A stretch of DNA of 45,925 bases from Candidatus Levybacteria bacterium CG_4_9_14_0_2_um_filter_35_21 (GTDB lineage: Bacteria; Patescibacteriota; Microgenomatia; Levybacterales; UBA12049), in contig PFRF01000056.1 of NCBI GenBank assembly GCA_002788395.1, positions 1 to 45,925 on the forward strand. The letters run 5' to 3'. Numbering within the stretch: position 1 is the stretch's first letter; each line of letters opens with the position of its first letter. A program made the translations under genes and the position numbers. Of the stretch, positions 1 to 7,675 are shown piece by piece. Under the pieces are notes generated by a model. It had not been told where the DNA came from. It saw only the letters and a program-made list of their open reading frames with translations, and made no database searches.

Positions 1-1165
1 TATAATTTCTAAGCAATATCTTTTCCGTTGCAGCTAATTTTAAAACTTCCGGTTTTATTTTTATATTAAAACCTAACACTACCGCTCCAACAGATTTTGC
101 AAACAATACGTCCGAAGATTCAATGTCTCCCGGTTTTGACGAAGCAACTCTAAGCTCTTTTGGCAATGCTTCCAAAATTGCCTCAAGCGATCCATAAGTA
201 TCAGTTCTAATAATAAAAATGGGCATACCCTCCTGACTTTCTTCTTCCTGATTAGGACCAATTGGCACCTCTGTCTCCTCTGTTTCTTTTGTCTCCTCTG
301 TCTCCGGTTGAATCTGAACTTGCTCTTTTTGTACTTCATCTGCTTTAGACTTAACTACTCCGCCAACTTTTGGTACGTTTTCAAAGCCTAAAACCTCTAC
401 GGCCTGACCAACGGTTGCTTCTTTTAGCTGTTGTCCTTTGTCATTGATTAAACTTTTAATCTTTGCCTTAATATTATCCGCAAATATTTCCTCACGCACT
501 CTTAATACGCCGTTTTTAATTATGACTGTGGCTTTTGGACCTGATTTTTGATCTAATCTGGATTCTATTACCATTGCTTCAAGCGGATTTTTTGCAGAAA
601 AAGGGAATTTATCGTAATTTATGTCATAAACCAAAAGAATTAAATCCAAAAGCTCTTTAATGTTGTGATTTACTTTTGCAGAAACCTCAATAACTGGCAC
701 ATCTCCGCCGTAGGCTTCCAGAGTAATTTCTTCTTTTAGAAGCTGTTGTTTTACTTTTTCTGCATTTCCATCCGCTAAATCGGATTTTGTTAAAACAACA
801 ATGAAAGGAATTTTCGAGGCTTTTAAAAGACCAATACTTTCTTTTGTTTGCGGCATTACTCCGTCTGTTGAAGAAATAATTAAAAGAGCAATGTCTGCTG
901 CCATTACCCCTCTGCCGCGCATGTTTGCAAAAGCCTCATGTCCGGGAGTATCTATAAAGGTTATTTTTCTTTTTTTACCTTCATGAGCGATTTCTATTTC
1001 CGAAGCTCCAATTTTTTGGGTAATTCCACCCTGCTCTCTTAACGCAATATTTGTTTTCCTGATTGTATCTAGAAGTGAAGTTTTACCGTGATCAACATGC
1101 CCTAATACGGCAACTACCGGGGGATATTCTGATAAACTGCTCTTTTTCTTGCTCTTACTGTCCAT
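1..1165 (-). CDS. infB: Translation initiation factor IF-2, 3' end off the window
   Basis: Translating the minus strand from the ATG at 1165 gives a GTPase that continues through position 1, so the C-terminus is missing. Visible motifs are the P-loop GHVDHGKTS about 20 residues from the start, DTPGHEAF (G3), and TKSD where IF-2 normally has NKxD (G4). IF-2 delivers initiator tRNA to the small ribosomal subunit and promotes subunit joining. The usual long N-terminal region is absent: the protein begins a few lysines before the G domain. An acidic Glu/Thr-rich linker lies near 230-340. It follows nusA by 55 bp in the classical nusA-infB order, but ylxR and the L7Ae-like gene usually between them are missing. 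Assignment is secure; only the 5' part is seen. Confidence 0.95.
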   Translation of the reverse strand, partial: MDSKSKKKSSLSEYPPVVAVLGHVDHGKTSLLDTIRKTNIALREQGGITQKIGASEIEIAHEGKKRKITFIDTPGHEAFANMRGRGVMAADIALLIISSTDGVMPQTKESIGLLKASKIPFIVVLTKSDLADGNAEKVKQQLLKEEITLEAYGGDVPVIEVSAKVNHNIKELLDLILLVYDINYDKFPFSAKNPLEAMVIESRLDQKSGPKATVIIKNGVLRVREEIFADNIKAKIKSLINDKGQQLKEATVGQAVEVLGFENVPKVGGVVKSKADEVQKEQVQIQPETEETKETEETEVPIGPNQEEESQEGMPIFIIRTDTYGSLEAILEALPKELRVASSKPGDIESSDVLFAKSVGAVVLGFNIKIKPEVLKLAATEKILLRNY

Positions 1166-1220
1166 AATCGTTTTTCTAAATTAAGCTCAAACTCAAAATT
1201 TAAAGTTAAAAATCCCATAT

Positions 1221-2372
1221 TCAGGCTTCTTTTACTTTGGCTTTAGACTTAGCTTTAGTTTTGGTTTTAACTTTTGCAGTTTTTTTAGTTTTTTTTGTTT
1301 GCTTTTCTGGCTTGTCCTTTAAAACTTTTTTAGCCTCTACTGCAAATTCCGCCGCTTCGGGGAAGCTAGTCCCCTTGGGGGATGTTTCTTGTGGCTTATC
1401 TTTAGACACTTCGGCAGCTAGAACTTCGTTTCCTTCTATTTCGATTCTATATCCTGTTAATCTGGAAGCAAGTCTCACGTTTTGTCCTTCTTTTCCGATT
1501 GCCAAAGATAATTCTTCCGAATTAACTGTAACATGAGCTATTTTTTCTTTTTCATTAATTTCTACTTTAACGTCTTTTGCAGGAGATAATGCTTGTGCAA
1601 TGTAATTTTTTGGGTTTTCTTGCCATTGAATTATGTCTATTTTTTCAATTCCATTAAATTCCTGCAAAACTGCCTGCACTCTTACTCCTTTTTGACCAAC
1701 ACAGCTTCCAACAGGATCAATTCCCGATTGGTTTGAAAAAACTGCAATTTTGCTTCTTACACCCGCTTCTCTGGCAACTTCTTTTATTTCTACCGATCCT
1801 TGTGCAATTTCCGGCACTTCTCTTTTGAATAATCCTTCCAAAAGCCCGGGAGCAGATCTGGAAACAATTATTTCGTCTCCCCTTAGTCCTTCTTTAATTT
1901 CCAACAAATAAACAGATAGTCTTTGGTTTAAATGATATTTTTCGTTTTGAATTTGTTCTTGGGAAGGCATAATCGCTTCTGTTTTACCAACGTCAATAAT
2001 TATATTTGAGCCCGCAAACCTTAATATCATTCCGTTTATAATTGTTCCAGTTTTAAGCTTATATTCGGTCATTATTGCTTCTTTTTCTTTTTCACGGATT
2101 TTTTGTAAAATTACTTGTTTGGCGGTTTGTGCGGCAATTCTTCCAAAGCCCGGCGGTGTTACGTCTTTTTTGTTGTGGAAGACTTTAGCTTCTCCTGTGT
2201 TATTATCTAAAGTAGCTGTAAATTCTGTAATTTCTGCTCCAGGATGGTCTTTTCTGTAAGCCGCTAAAATAGCATTTTTGACGGTATCTAAAACCAATTC
2301 GGGATCTATCCCCCTTTCGGTGGCGACTTGATTTAGTGCTAATGCGAATTCACTTCTTTGTATTGCCGGCAT
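1221..2372 (-). CDS. nusA: Transcription termination/antitermination factor NusA
   Basis: 383 residues. The N-terminal RNA-polymerase-binding domain (about 1-105) is followed by an S1 domain (about 105-175, TGTIINGMILRF...), KH1 with the VGQKGVR loop (about 225-265) and KH2 with AIGKEGQNVRLA (about 290-320). The tail of about 60 residues is very rich in Lys and Ala, and the E. coli-type acidic repeats are absent. NusA binds RNA polymerase and nascent RNA and modulates pausing and intrinsic termination. It is the first gene of a nusA-infB operon with its own promoter (2436-2464). rimP, the common upstream partner, is not present; a decayed IS element lies there instead. The family call is secure. 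Confidence 0.96.
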   Translation of the reverse strand: MPAIQRSEFALALNQVATERGIDPELVLDTVKNAILAAYRKDHPGAEITEFTATLDNNTGEAKVFHNKKDVTPPGFGRIAAQTAKQVILQKIREKEKEAIMTEYKLKTGTIINGMILRFAGSNIIIDVGKTEAIMPSQEQIQNEKYHLNQRLSVYLLEIKEGLRGDEIIVSRSAPGLLEGLFKREVPEIAQGSVEIKEVAREAGVRSKIAVFSNQSGIDPVGSCVGQKGVRVQAVLQEFNGIEKIDIIQWQENPKNYIAQALSPAKDVKVEINEKEKIAHVTVNSEELSLAIGKEGQNVRLASRLTGYRIEIEGNEVLAAEVSKDKPQETSPKGTSFPEAAEFAVEAKKVLKDKPEKQTKKTKKTAKVKTKTKAKSKAKVKEA

Positions 2373-2383
2373 ATATTAATTTT

Positions 2384-2464
2384 AAAAATGGTGGGCTTAA
2401 CTTCCCACCATCTCAAATACCTCTTAATTGAATTCATTTTAGCAGATTTAAGCCTTTCAGTCAA
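2384..2464 (-). promoter_or_regulatory. nusA promoter and leader with terminator-like hairpin
   Basis: On the minus strand TTGACT (2459-2464), a 17-nt spacer and TAAAAT (2436-2441) form a good sigma70-type promoter. The predicted leader of about 57 nt contains an 8-bp perfect hairpin, ATGGTGGG (2404-2411 on the minus strand) pairing with CCCACCAT (2388-2395), followed at once by five U and then, 11 nt later, the nusA ATG. This is the shape of an intrinsic terminator or attenuator inside the nusA leader. Because NusA itself acts on such hairpins, autoregulation is an attractive inference. It cannot be the terminator of an upstream gene, because the promoter lies between it and the IS remnant. 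Confidence 0.7.
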
Positions 2465-3492
2465 CCAAGTGTGCGGGACCTATACATAGAGAACGGTTCG
2501 TTCTCCTCTCTTTTGTAATAGCATTACTAACATATTCCCATGGTGTTTTGTAGCCAAGGCTTTTATGGAATCTCTTAGTGTTGTATTTCGTATTAAATTC
2601 CATACATCTTTGATTAATCATTTCCAAATCGTCCAGAAGATCATCTTGGTAATTAAAATATTCATATTCAGCTGTTTGGTGGAATCTTTCCACTCTGCCG
2701 TTCTGCTTGGGGCAATGTGGGTCAGTAAAAAAATGAGGAATACCCCAGGAGATTATCTCTTTGTGAAACTCAAAGAGATATTCAGAACCATTGTCGGTAT
2801 TAATAGCGGAAATTGAAAAAGGGAAATATTCCCTGACTCTTTTGATAAAGTCTTTACCTGATGCAGAGGAAATTGTTTTGTAGCAGTAAATAAACCCATA
2901 TCTTGATTTGCAATCAATGGCTGAAAATATATAGAATTTCCCTTTTAAAACATAGAAATATTTAGTATCAACCTGAACCAGTGAACCCAAATCCTTCTCT
3001 CTGAGCTCAATTGCAGCTTTAACTCTGGTAATCGAGCGATTTCTGTTTTTTCCGACATTCTTTTTGTGTTGGGTATTTAAAAGCTCAGGGATGTTTGTTA
3101 ATTGTCTTTTGAATTACGTTATGGGCAACTAAAACTCCTTCTCTTTTTAATTCTTCATGAATCTCGTATTTGCTTTTTTTCAGGATCAAGAAGGCGGAAG
3201 TAGTAGATTTTCTGAAGAATCCATAAAGGAGTTGTCATCTCACGAACATTATGGGGTCTTTTGGTTTTAGCATCAAACTCTAAGCTCTTAAGATTTCTCC
3301 TGTCGAACCTATTAAACCACCTATAGAATACGCTTTTTGATATCCCAAAATGTCTGCAGGTTAACTCAGCATTTTTCCCATTAGAGGAATACCAATCAAT
3401 CCAGGTTAATCTTCTTAATGCATCTTTTGATAAAGATGCTGCTTAAATAACAGGAACCGGTAATATTTTGAATGCTTGCATGTACGAGCCAT
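2457..3492 (-). pseudogene. IS481-like transposase, frameshifted
   Basis: The intact part (2457-2990) encodes the C-terminal integrase catalytic core with the DDE residues in VQVDTKY, NTDNGSE and GRVERFHQT. Upstream, the N-terminal region can be read only by changing frame: MARTCKHSKYY from the ATG at 3492, then SLSKDALRRLTWIDWY...LTCRHFGISKSVFYRW (helix-turn-helix), then SKYEIHEELKREG, then HPELLNTQHKKNVGKN. At least three frame changes are needed, near 3445, at an A7 run near 3180 and near 3085. This element could therefore not transpose itself. The reading frame of the catalytic core runs through the left inverted repeat before its stop. Confidence 0.88.
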
Positions 3493-3546
3493 TATATGAT
3501 CCTTTCAAAACTTATCAACCGTTCTTTATGTATCGGGTCCTAGACA
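2470..3546 (-). mobile_element. Decayed IS481-like insertion sequence
   Basis: About 1.08 kb bounded by imperfect inverted repeats. The left end begins TGTGCGGGACCTATACATAG (2470) and continues into GAACGGTT; the right end, read inward on the other strand from 3546, begins TGTCTAGGACCCGATACATA and continues AAGAACGGTT. The repeats are about 29 bp with a few mismatches. The element holds one transposase gene broken by several frameshifts. No convincing target-site duplication is visible. Its left end stops 5 bp from the -35 box of the nusA promoter. Confidence 0.85.
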
Positions 3547-3999
3547 CTAAGGGGCAGTTCTGTTGGCAGTTATTTTTTAACCAAATTTCAAATGAAAACT
3601 TAATTTTTCTATCTTAAGATTGCAGATTCAAAATTATCAATAAACTAACAAATGCTTGTAAATTATACCTCAATGCTTTTGAATATTAAAGTAAACTTAA
3701 TAACAATTGTCTATGTAAATAGTTCAATGATTTGAACCATTGAACTGAAATAATTTTGATAATTTTAACTATTAAAACTAAAGACGAGGGTTTTATTCCG
3801 GAGATAAAAAATGAATTATAAACACTTAATTCTTCTGTCTTAAAACTGCGGGAATGTTTTATCCTGAGCTTGCCTTATTTACCCTGAATTTTACTGAAGG
3901 GAATTTTCCGAAAGGATCCTGCCGAAGAACCAAGACATCTCTTGTTTCTAGCTTCTTTTTCTAGAAAAACATGTAGATAAAATCTAATCCCTTTAGAGG
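3547..3999. other. Gene-free stretch between the IS remnant and the CAP gene
   Basis: About 450 bp with no credible coding sequence on either strand. It holds a type-A palindrome (3721-3746) and degraded pieces of the dispersed CCTGAGCTTGCCGAAGG-like repeat (around 3863-3930). There is also a short palindrome TTTTTCTAGAAAAA near 3956-3969, just downstream of the CAP gene, which may help end that transcript. Confidence 0.6.
3721..3746. repeat. Type-A palindrome, solo copy
   Basis: AGTTCAATGATT, a 2-nt centre, then AACCATTGAACT: 12-bp arms with one mismatch. It shares arms and spacing with 5781-5808, 31091-31110 and 31572-31601, of which the last two flank a TrpR-like gene. This copy lies downstream of the CAP gene, not in an obvious promoter. 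There is no U-tract, so it is not a typical terminator. Confidence 0.75.
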
Positions 4000-4734
4000 T
4001 TAGGGTTTCCAACCTTCGTAGGCAAAGTAATTTCCGTTTTGCATAACACAAATAAAAGGGGTATCTGCCCGCATGTTTTCGGCATGAGGACCAGAATTAA
4101 TCCATATATCTACAACATCCATATAGTTAGAGTTCATGGCAATATTTTCCGTTACATGACTATAGCTTGAGTACGGAAGGGATTTTGAATTGATTCTTTG
4201 CGTAAATCCATCGTGATTAAAATTAGAAGCTATTTCTTCTGCTCTTGTTTTTGCAAAAGAACAGGTTTCCGAATTAGAAGAGACAGCGAAAAGACCTTTA
4301 GAAGCTCTGTAAGCATTAATTTTATCTAAAATAAAACTATTGCTATCCCCTGCTGAATTATTACTAGTAACTTTTTCCACTACTGAATTTTGAACTTGGG
4401 TAAGTTGTGGTATATTTTCTTGTTTTGTTAATTGTGTTGGAGTTGGAACAGAAATAGAAACAGGAGTTGGTGTTAATGCAAGCAACGGTGTTGAAGTTGA
4501 TGTTGGAACTAGAGTTGGAATCGGAGATGCTTCAGCTGCGTTTGCTTCAGCCGCGTTTGACGCGGACGCGGGAGATGGAATTTTATATTCCTCAATGTTT
4601 GCCCCAAGGACGCCCTTTGAGGTTTTTTTAGAAATCTGCGCTTCTGACTTATATACGGAAAGCATCCATGAGGCAGAATAGATGACCGAAAGCGCAACGA
4701 TAAAAAAATAAACGCCCTTGCCAAATCGTTGCAT
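4000..4734 (-). CDS. Membrane-anchored CAP (SCP/PR-1) domain protein
   Basis: 244 residues. A hydrophobic segment (about 8-27) serves as signal or anchor. A long Ala/Pro/Thr-rich linker (about 50-115) follows, then a CAP domain (about 133-244, starting LDKINAYRASKG) with HDGFTQRI, TENIAM and a closing FAYEGWKP. CAP proteins of the YkwD type are extracytoplasmic, and their bacterial activity is mostly unknown. The start at 4734 fits the promoter, whose -10 box ends 7 nt upstream. It stands divergent to the first repeat-family surface protein, which fits a role at the cell surface. The family is clear; the function is not. Confidence 0.85.
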   Translation of the reverse strand: MQRFGKGVYFFIVALSVIYSASWMLSVYKSEAQISKKTSKGVLGANIEEYKIPSPASASNAAEANAAEASPIPTLVPTSTSTPLLALTPTPVSISVPTPTQLTKQENIPQLTQVQNSVVEKVTSNNSAGDSNSFILDKINAYRASKGLFAVSSNSETCSFAKTRAEEIASNFNHDGFTQRINSKSLPYSSYSHVTENIAMNSNYMDVVDIWINSGPHAENMRADTPFICVMQNGNYFAYEGWKP

Positions 4735-4741
4735 TTATTTA

Positions 4742-4771
4742 AATATACAAAATAAAATAGGCTGTTGTCAA
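4742..4771 (-). promoter_or_regulatory. Promoter of the CAP gene, leaderless
   Basis: TTGACA (4766-4771), an 18-nt spacer and TATATT (4742-4747) on the minus strand. The -10 box ends 7 nt before the ATG at 4734, so transcription should begin at or within a base or two of the start codon. Confidence 0.75.
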
Positions 4772-4814
4772 TTTTTTTATAGGCTTTGTATATTTAGGAT
4801 ATATTTTGTATATA

Positions 4815-5062
4815 TTGACAGAAATATATTAAGTGAACTATGATTTTTACTAATCAAAGGCAGGATAAATATCAAATAGTGCCAATCTGTCCTCTGATTA
4901 TTATTTCGACCGTAAACGGAGAAATATGATAGCTGCTCAAATTAATTTTAGGAAAAATATAAGCCTGATATAGAAATATATGGGCTTTTTTTGTGTGAAG
5001 ACCTGCCTATCACACAAGCCGAGTCTGCGGGGCATTGCGGACAAGAAGGGGGGTGAAAAATA
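4815..5062 (+). promoter_or_regulatory. Promoter and structured leader of the first repeat-family surface gene
   Basis: TTGACA (4815-4820), an 18-nt spacer and TATGAT (4839-4844) predict a start near 4851, giving a leader of about 210 nt. In order it contains: an imperfect stem AATCAAAGG with CCTCTGATT (about 4852-4900); the motif TCGACCGTAAACGGAGA (4906-4922); a stem AAGCC with GGCTT followed by seven T (about 4961-4990), which looks like an intrinsic terminator; an 8-bp stem TTGTGTGA/TCACACAA (4991-5017); and a stem GTCTGC/GCGGAC near 5024-5041. A strong Shine-Dalgarno GGGGGGTGA precedes the ATG. The motif recurs in the leader at 11165-11365. I do not recognise it as a known riboswitch class. 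Confidence 0.65.
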
Positions 5063-5659
5063 ATGAAAACAAAAATAACAACAGCTTTAGTAACCGGCGC
5101 TCTGCTCGCAGCAACTGTTCTGCCTGCAGCTGCATTTGCAGACAGCGTTACAATTCAAGGAAATGGAGCAGAATCGACTAATGTTGCGGGAATTTTAAAT
5201 ATTAACGCAACTTCTGTTTCGCAAACCAATGAAACCGTTGCGATAACTTTGGTAAGTTCGAAAGCAAACACCGGTGGAAATACTGCCAATGGAAACACAG
5301 GAGGAAATGTTTCCGTAGATGCCGGCAATGCAACTTCAACAGTAAATACCACTGTTAGAGGCTCGACAAACTACGCTGCTATTCCTTGCGGCTGTTCCGA
5401 GGGAACAACCGATATTAAGGTAAAAGGTAACGGCGCAGACTCAACAAATATAGCAGGAGCGGCAAATATAAATCTGTCTAAAACTAGACAGAAAAATAGA
5501 ACTTTTGCAGTCACAGCTGTAAGATCAAGAGCAAGAACCGGAGGCAATACTGCCAATGGAAATACAGGTCCAGGAAGCGTAACTGTTGGAACAACAGGTA
5601 ACGCAAGTTCTACTGTATATACTACAGTAGGAGGAAGTTCAAACACACTTAATCCATAA
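5063..5659 (+). CDS. Secreted TGN-repeat protein, two repeats
   Basis: 198 residues. A classical signal peptide with a cleavage site after AAAFA (about residue 26) is followed by two copies of an approximately 85-residue repeat. Each starts with a GNGAxSTN element, continues with a Gln/Asn stretch and TGGNTANGNTG, and ends with a Ser/Thr-rich TTV element. The copies are separated by a short CGC cysteine cluster (PCGCSEG). There is no membrane anchor or sorting signal, so it is probably released or bound non-covalently. The repeat is the same family as in the three minus-strand proteins at 6495-11164. The regular Gly/Asn/Thr spacing suggests a beta-solenoid, which is an inference. A perfect terminator follows. 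The function is unknown. Confidence 0.8.
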   Translation: MKTKITTALVTGALLAATVLPAAAFADSVTIQGNGAESTNVAGILNINATSVSQTNETVAITLVSSKANTGGNTANGNTGGNVSVDAGNATSTVNTTVRGSTNYAAIPCGCSEGTTDIKVKGNGADSTNIAGAANINLSKTRQKNRTFAVTAVRSRARTGGNTANGNTGPGSVTVGTTGNASSTVYTTVGGSSNTLNP

Positions 5660-5693
5660 TTGGGATTGAGTAAGTTTAACCGATCCGTTTAAC

Positions 5694-5733
5694 AAAAGAA
5701 AAACCTTTCCCAGACGGGAAAGGTTTTTCTTTT
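5694..5733 (+). terminator. Strong intrinsic terminator
   Basis: Perfect 18-bp stem, AAAAGAAAAACCTTTCCC with its complement, around the loop AGAC. It ends in a T-rich tract. The flanking A and T runs make it symmetrical, so it could also stop minus-strand transcription. Confidence 0.92.
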
Positions 5734-5780
5734 ACTTTTTAAAGAATTTTTATTTAAGTCATTTCTGCTCTTTGATTATA

Positions 5781-5808
5781 TAGTTCAATGATTCAAATCA
5801 TTGAACTA
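5781..5808. repeat. Type-A palindrome, solo copy
   Basis: 13-bp perfect arms TAGTTCAATGATT / AATCATTGAACTA around the centre CA. It lies between the convergent ends of the gene at 5063-5659 and the sortase operon. Apart from the 2-nt centre it matches the copy immediately downstream of the TrpR-like gene (31572-31601). Confidence 0.85.
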
Positions 5809-5879
5809 TTAAGTGTCTATTTTCAAAGGCTGTAAAAAAGACAAACTAATCCTATTTTGAGGCTCTGTCTCTATTTTTA

Positions 5880-6452
5880 CTATTTTATCGGGACGGCAAA
5901 AACCAGAAGCCGCATTAAAGAAGTCCCGATAGGAGTACAAGTTTGTAAGATTAGCTTATTTTCCTGATTTTTTTCCAAATATTTAATTTCGTTTGGCCAA
6001 ACGGTTTTTTTATCCATAACTTTATAGTTATACTGTTTTCCTTTATCAAAAATTTTAACAATATCTCCTTTTGTTAATTCCCCCAAACGCAAAAAGATGG
6101 TGTTATATCGAGCTATACGCCATGGTAAATCCGATGAATGTGCAAATATGTAGATTGTTCCGTTTTGAGGCGGAAATGCTGTTCCCTTTGCCTGTGCGAC
6201 TCCTTTTTCCAAAACCGGTCTGTAATCCGCTTCTTTCCAGGGATTAATATCTTTAAAAATAGGTGCTTGAGCATTAATTTTAGGAATTTGAATATAGGTA
6301 CCGTTTTTAATAATATTGTTATCGACTTTAGGAGTAAAAACAAAAAGCATTATATATGGATAATAAATATACAAAAGGAGAAGTGCGGAAAAAAGCATTA
6401 ATAAATTTCCGATATAAAAAGCGAATGGTTTTTTAGGTTTCTTTTGTTTCAT
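5880..6452 (-). CDS. Sortase, class D/E-like transpeptidase
   Basis: 190 residues. One N-terminal membrane segment (about 12-40) anchors an extracytoplasmic sortase domain. The catalytic triad is visible: His105 (IFAHSSD), Cys172 (LQTCTP) and Arg181 (SLMRLLVF). The spacing and the TCTP signature fit class D/E-type sortases. The enzyme cuts an LPxTG-type signal between Thr and Gly and transfers the protein to a surface acceptor. It follows the gene at 6495-7652, which carries an LPATG signal, by 42 bp in the same operon, so that protein is the obvious substrate. A possible weak terminator (GACA...TGTC, then six U) lies downstream at about 5840-5875. Confidence 0.93.
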   Translation of the reverse strand: MKQKKPKKPFAFYIGNLLMLFSALLLLYIYYPYIMLFVFTPKVDNNIIKNGTYIQIPKINAQAPIFKDINPWKEADYRPVLEKGVAQAKGTAFPPQNGTIYIFAHSSDLPWRIARYNTIFLRLGELTKGDIVKIFDKGKQYNYKVMDKKTVWPNEIKYLEKNQENKLILQTCTPIGTSLMRLLVFAVPIK

Positions 6453-6494
6453 TGGGTCTTATTATAACGAGGAACTTTGAGGAGTCAAGAAGTA

Positions 6495-7652
6495 TTAAGC
6501 TACAGTCACTCCTGGAGAATTCCCCGAGTGTAGTCGCAGAAATAATCCAGTAAAAAACATTATTAGTGCTCCAAGAATCATTAGGAATAACCAATAACCT
6601 CCACCTGTTGCCGGAAGCATTGCGCCAAGCACTGCTTGAGCAATATTGCTTCCACTGCTTCCGCCATCGCTTCTACCATCACTTCGTCCGTCGCCGCCGC
6701 CGCCACCATTCCCGCCGCCACCCGGTGGTGGTGGAGGTGGAGGAGAGGTTACAGGTGGTGGTGGAGGATTAACCGGCTTCTTACAGGAAAAGCAGGAAAA
6801 GTCAGAATTGTTAATATCTTCGTTACTAATATTAATTGTGCTATCTATGTTTCCTGTTGTAATTAGTACACTGCCGTTATTGTTATCGGCAGAATTGTTA
6901 CCTGTATTTGTATCATCAACTACATTGTTTAAAATGTTGGCAATATTTATAACGGAGTAATCTAATTCGTTTGTACAAGATGCAAAAATATTATTAAATG
7001 ACCCTTCCCCGTTTCCGGAAATTTTATATAAAAACAAACCGTTATTTGTTCCCTGCGGATCACTGTTTTGGTTAATGTTTTTATTATTAATGTTTATCTT
7101 GTCCGTAATATTCCCCGTTATGATTGTTACGTCTCCGTTATTGTTATCGGCTGTATTATTTCCAGTATTAGCATGAACCTCAACATTATTAACGATATTA
7201 ACATTATTGGATTGGGAAATGTTTACAGATGTTCTATTACCAATGTCAATGTTGTTGTTTGAATCGGAGCCATTACCGGTTATTATTACCTCTCCACTCT
7301 CGCAAGGACCTGAACATTCGCATCCGCCGCAATCTTTATTGCTAAAATTATTAGTGTTGATATTTTGGTTTTGAATATCTGTCGTAGTTGTAATATTTCC
7401 TGTTGAAATATTGGTATCTCCAGAGTTTGAGTTTGCAGTGTTATCTCCGGTATTAGCATCTGAATTTACCTGATTATTAATATCCGCATTATTGGATTGA
7501 TTTACAGTTGTAGCATTTTGTACCGAAACATTAACCGCATTCTGCGAGGAATCTCCATTACCTTCTATAGAAAGCACGGTTTCTGCTCCCGCAACTTTTG
7601 GCGAAACAATAAATAATACTAATGACAGAAATAAAATACTTATCTTTTTCAT
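6495..7652 (-). CDS. LPXTG-anchored TGN-repeat surface protein
   Basis: 385 residues. A signal peptide (about 1-23) is followed by three Asn-rich repeats of about 85 residues, each with a GNG...N start, an NTGNNTADNNNG-type middle and an I.TGNI end. A cysteine cluster (DCGGCECSGPC) closes the first repeat and CFSC closes the third. A low-complexity Pro- then Gly/Asp/Ser-rich linker (291-335) could span the envelope. The C-terminus is a sorting signal: LPATG (346-350), a hydrophobic stretch and a short tail with only one Arg and one His. It is the last repeat gene before the sortase. The other repeat paralogs lack this signal, so only this one is likely to be attached covalently. Confidence 0.88.
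   Translation of the reverse strand: MKKISILFLSLVLFIVSPKVAGAETVLSIEGNGDSSQNAVNVSVQNATTVNQSNNADINNQVNSDANTGDNTANSNSGDTNISTGNITTTTDIQNQNINTNNFSNKDCGGCECSGPCESGEVIITGNGSDSNNNIDIGNRTSVNISQSNNVNIVNNVEVHANTGNNTADNNNGDVTIITGNITDKININNKNINQNSDPQGTNNGLFLYKISGNGEGSFNNIFASCTNELDYSVINIANILNNVVDDTNTGNNSADNNNGSVLITTGNIDSTINISNEDINNSDFSCFSCKKPVNPPPPPVTSPPPPPPPGGGGNGGGGGDGRSDGRSDGGSSGSNIAQAVLGAMLPATGGGYWLFLMILGALIMFFTGLFLRLHSGNSPGVTVA
6648..6782 (-). repeat. Pro-rich then Gly-rich linker-coding repeat
   Basis: Codes for residues 291-335 of the LPXTG protein: runs of Pro, then Gly, then tandem DGRS units. The CCN and GGN runs give a locally GC-rich block that could fold on itself. It probably acts as a flexible spacer near the anchoring signal. 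Confidence 0.75.
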
Positions 7653-7675
7653 ATTAGAAGACTTTTAAAATTTAT

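Noticed and set aside
2470-3546. Active transposon
   Set aside because: At least three frameshifts break the transposase.
4851-5062. Known riboswitch class, such as c-di-GMP (GEMM), in the leader of the first surface gene
   Set aside because: The conserved GEMM cores cannot be aligned. Only the short TCGACCGYAAACGGAGA motif is shared between the two leaders, so I report it as an unclassified element.
6566-6960. Plus-strand reading frames rich in Arg, His and Pro opposite the LPXTG gene
   Set aside because: They are complements of the Pro/Gly linker codons, with no start signals or family likeness.
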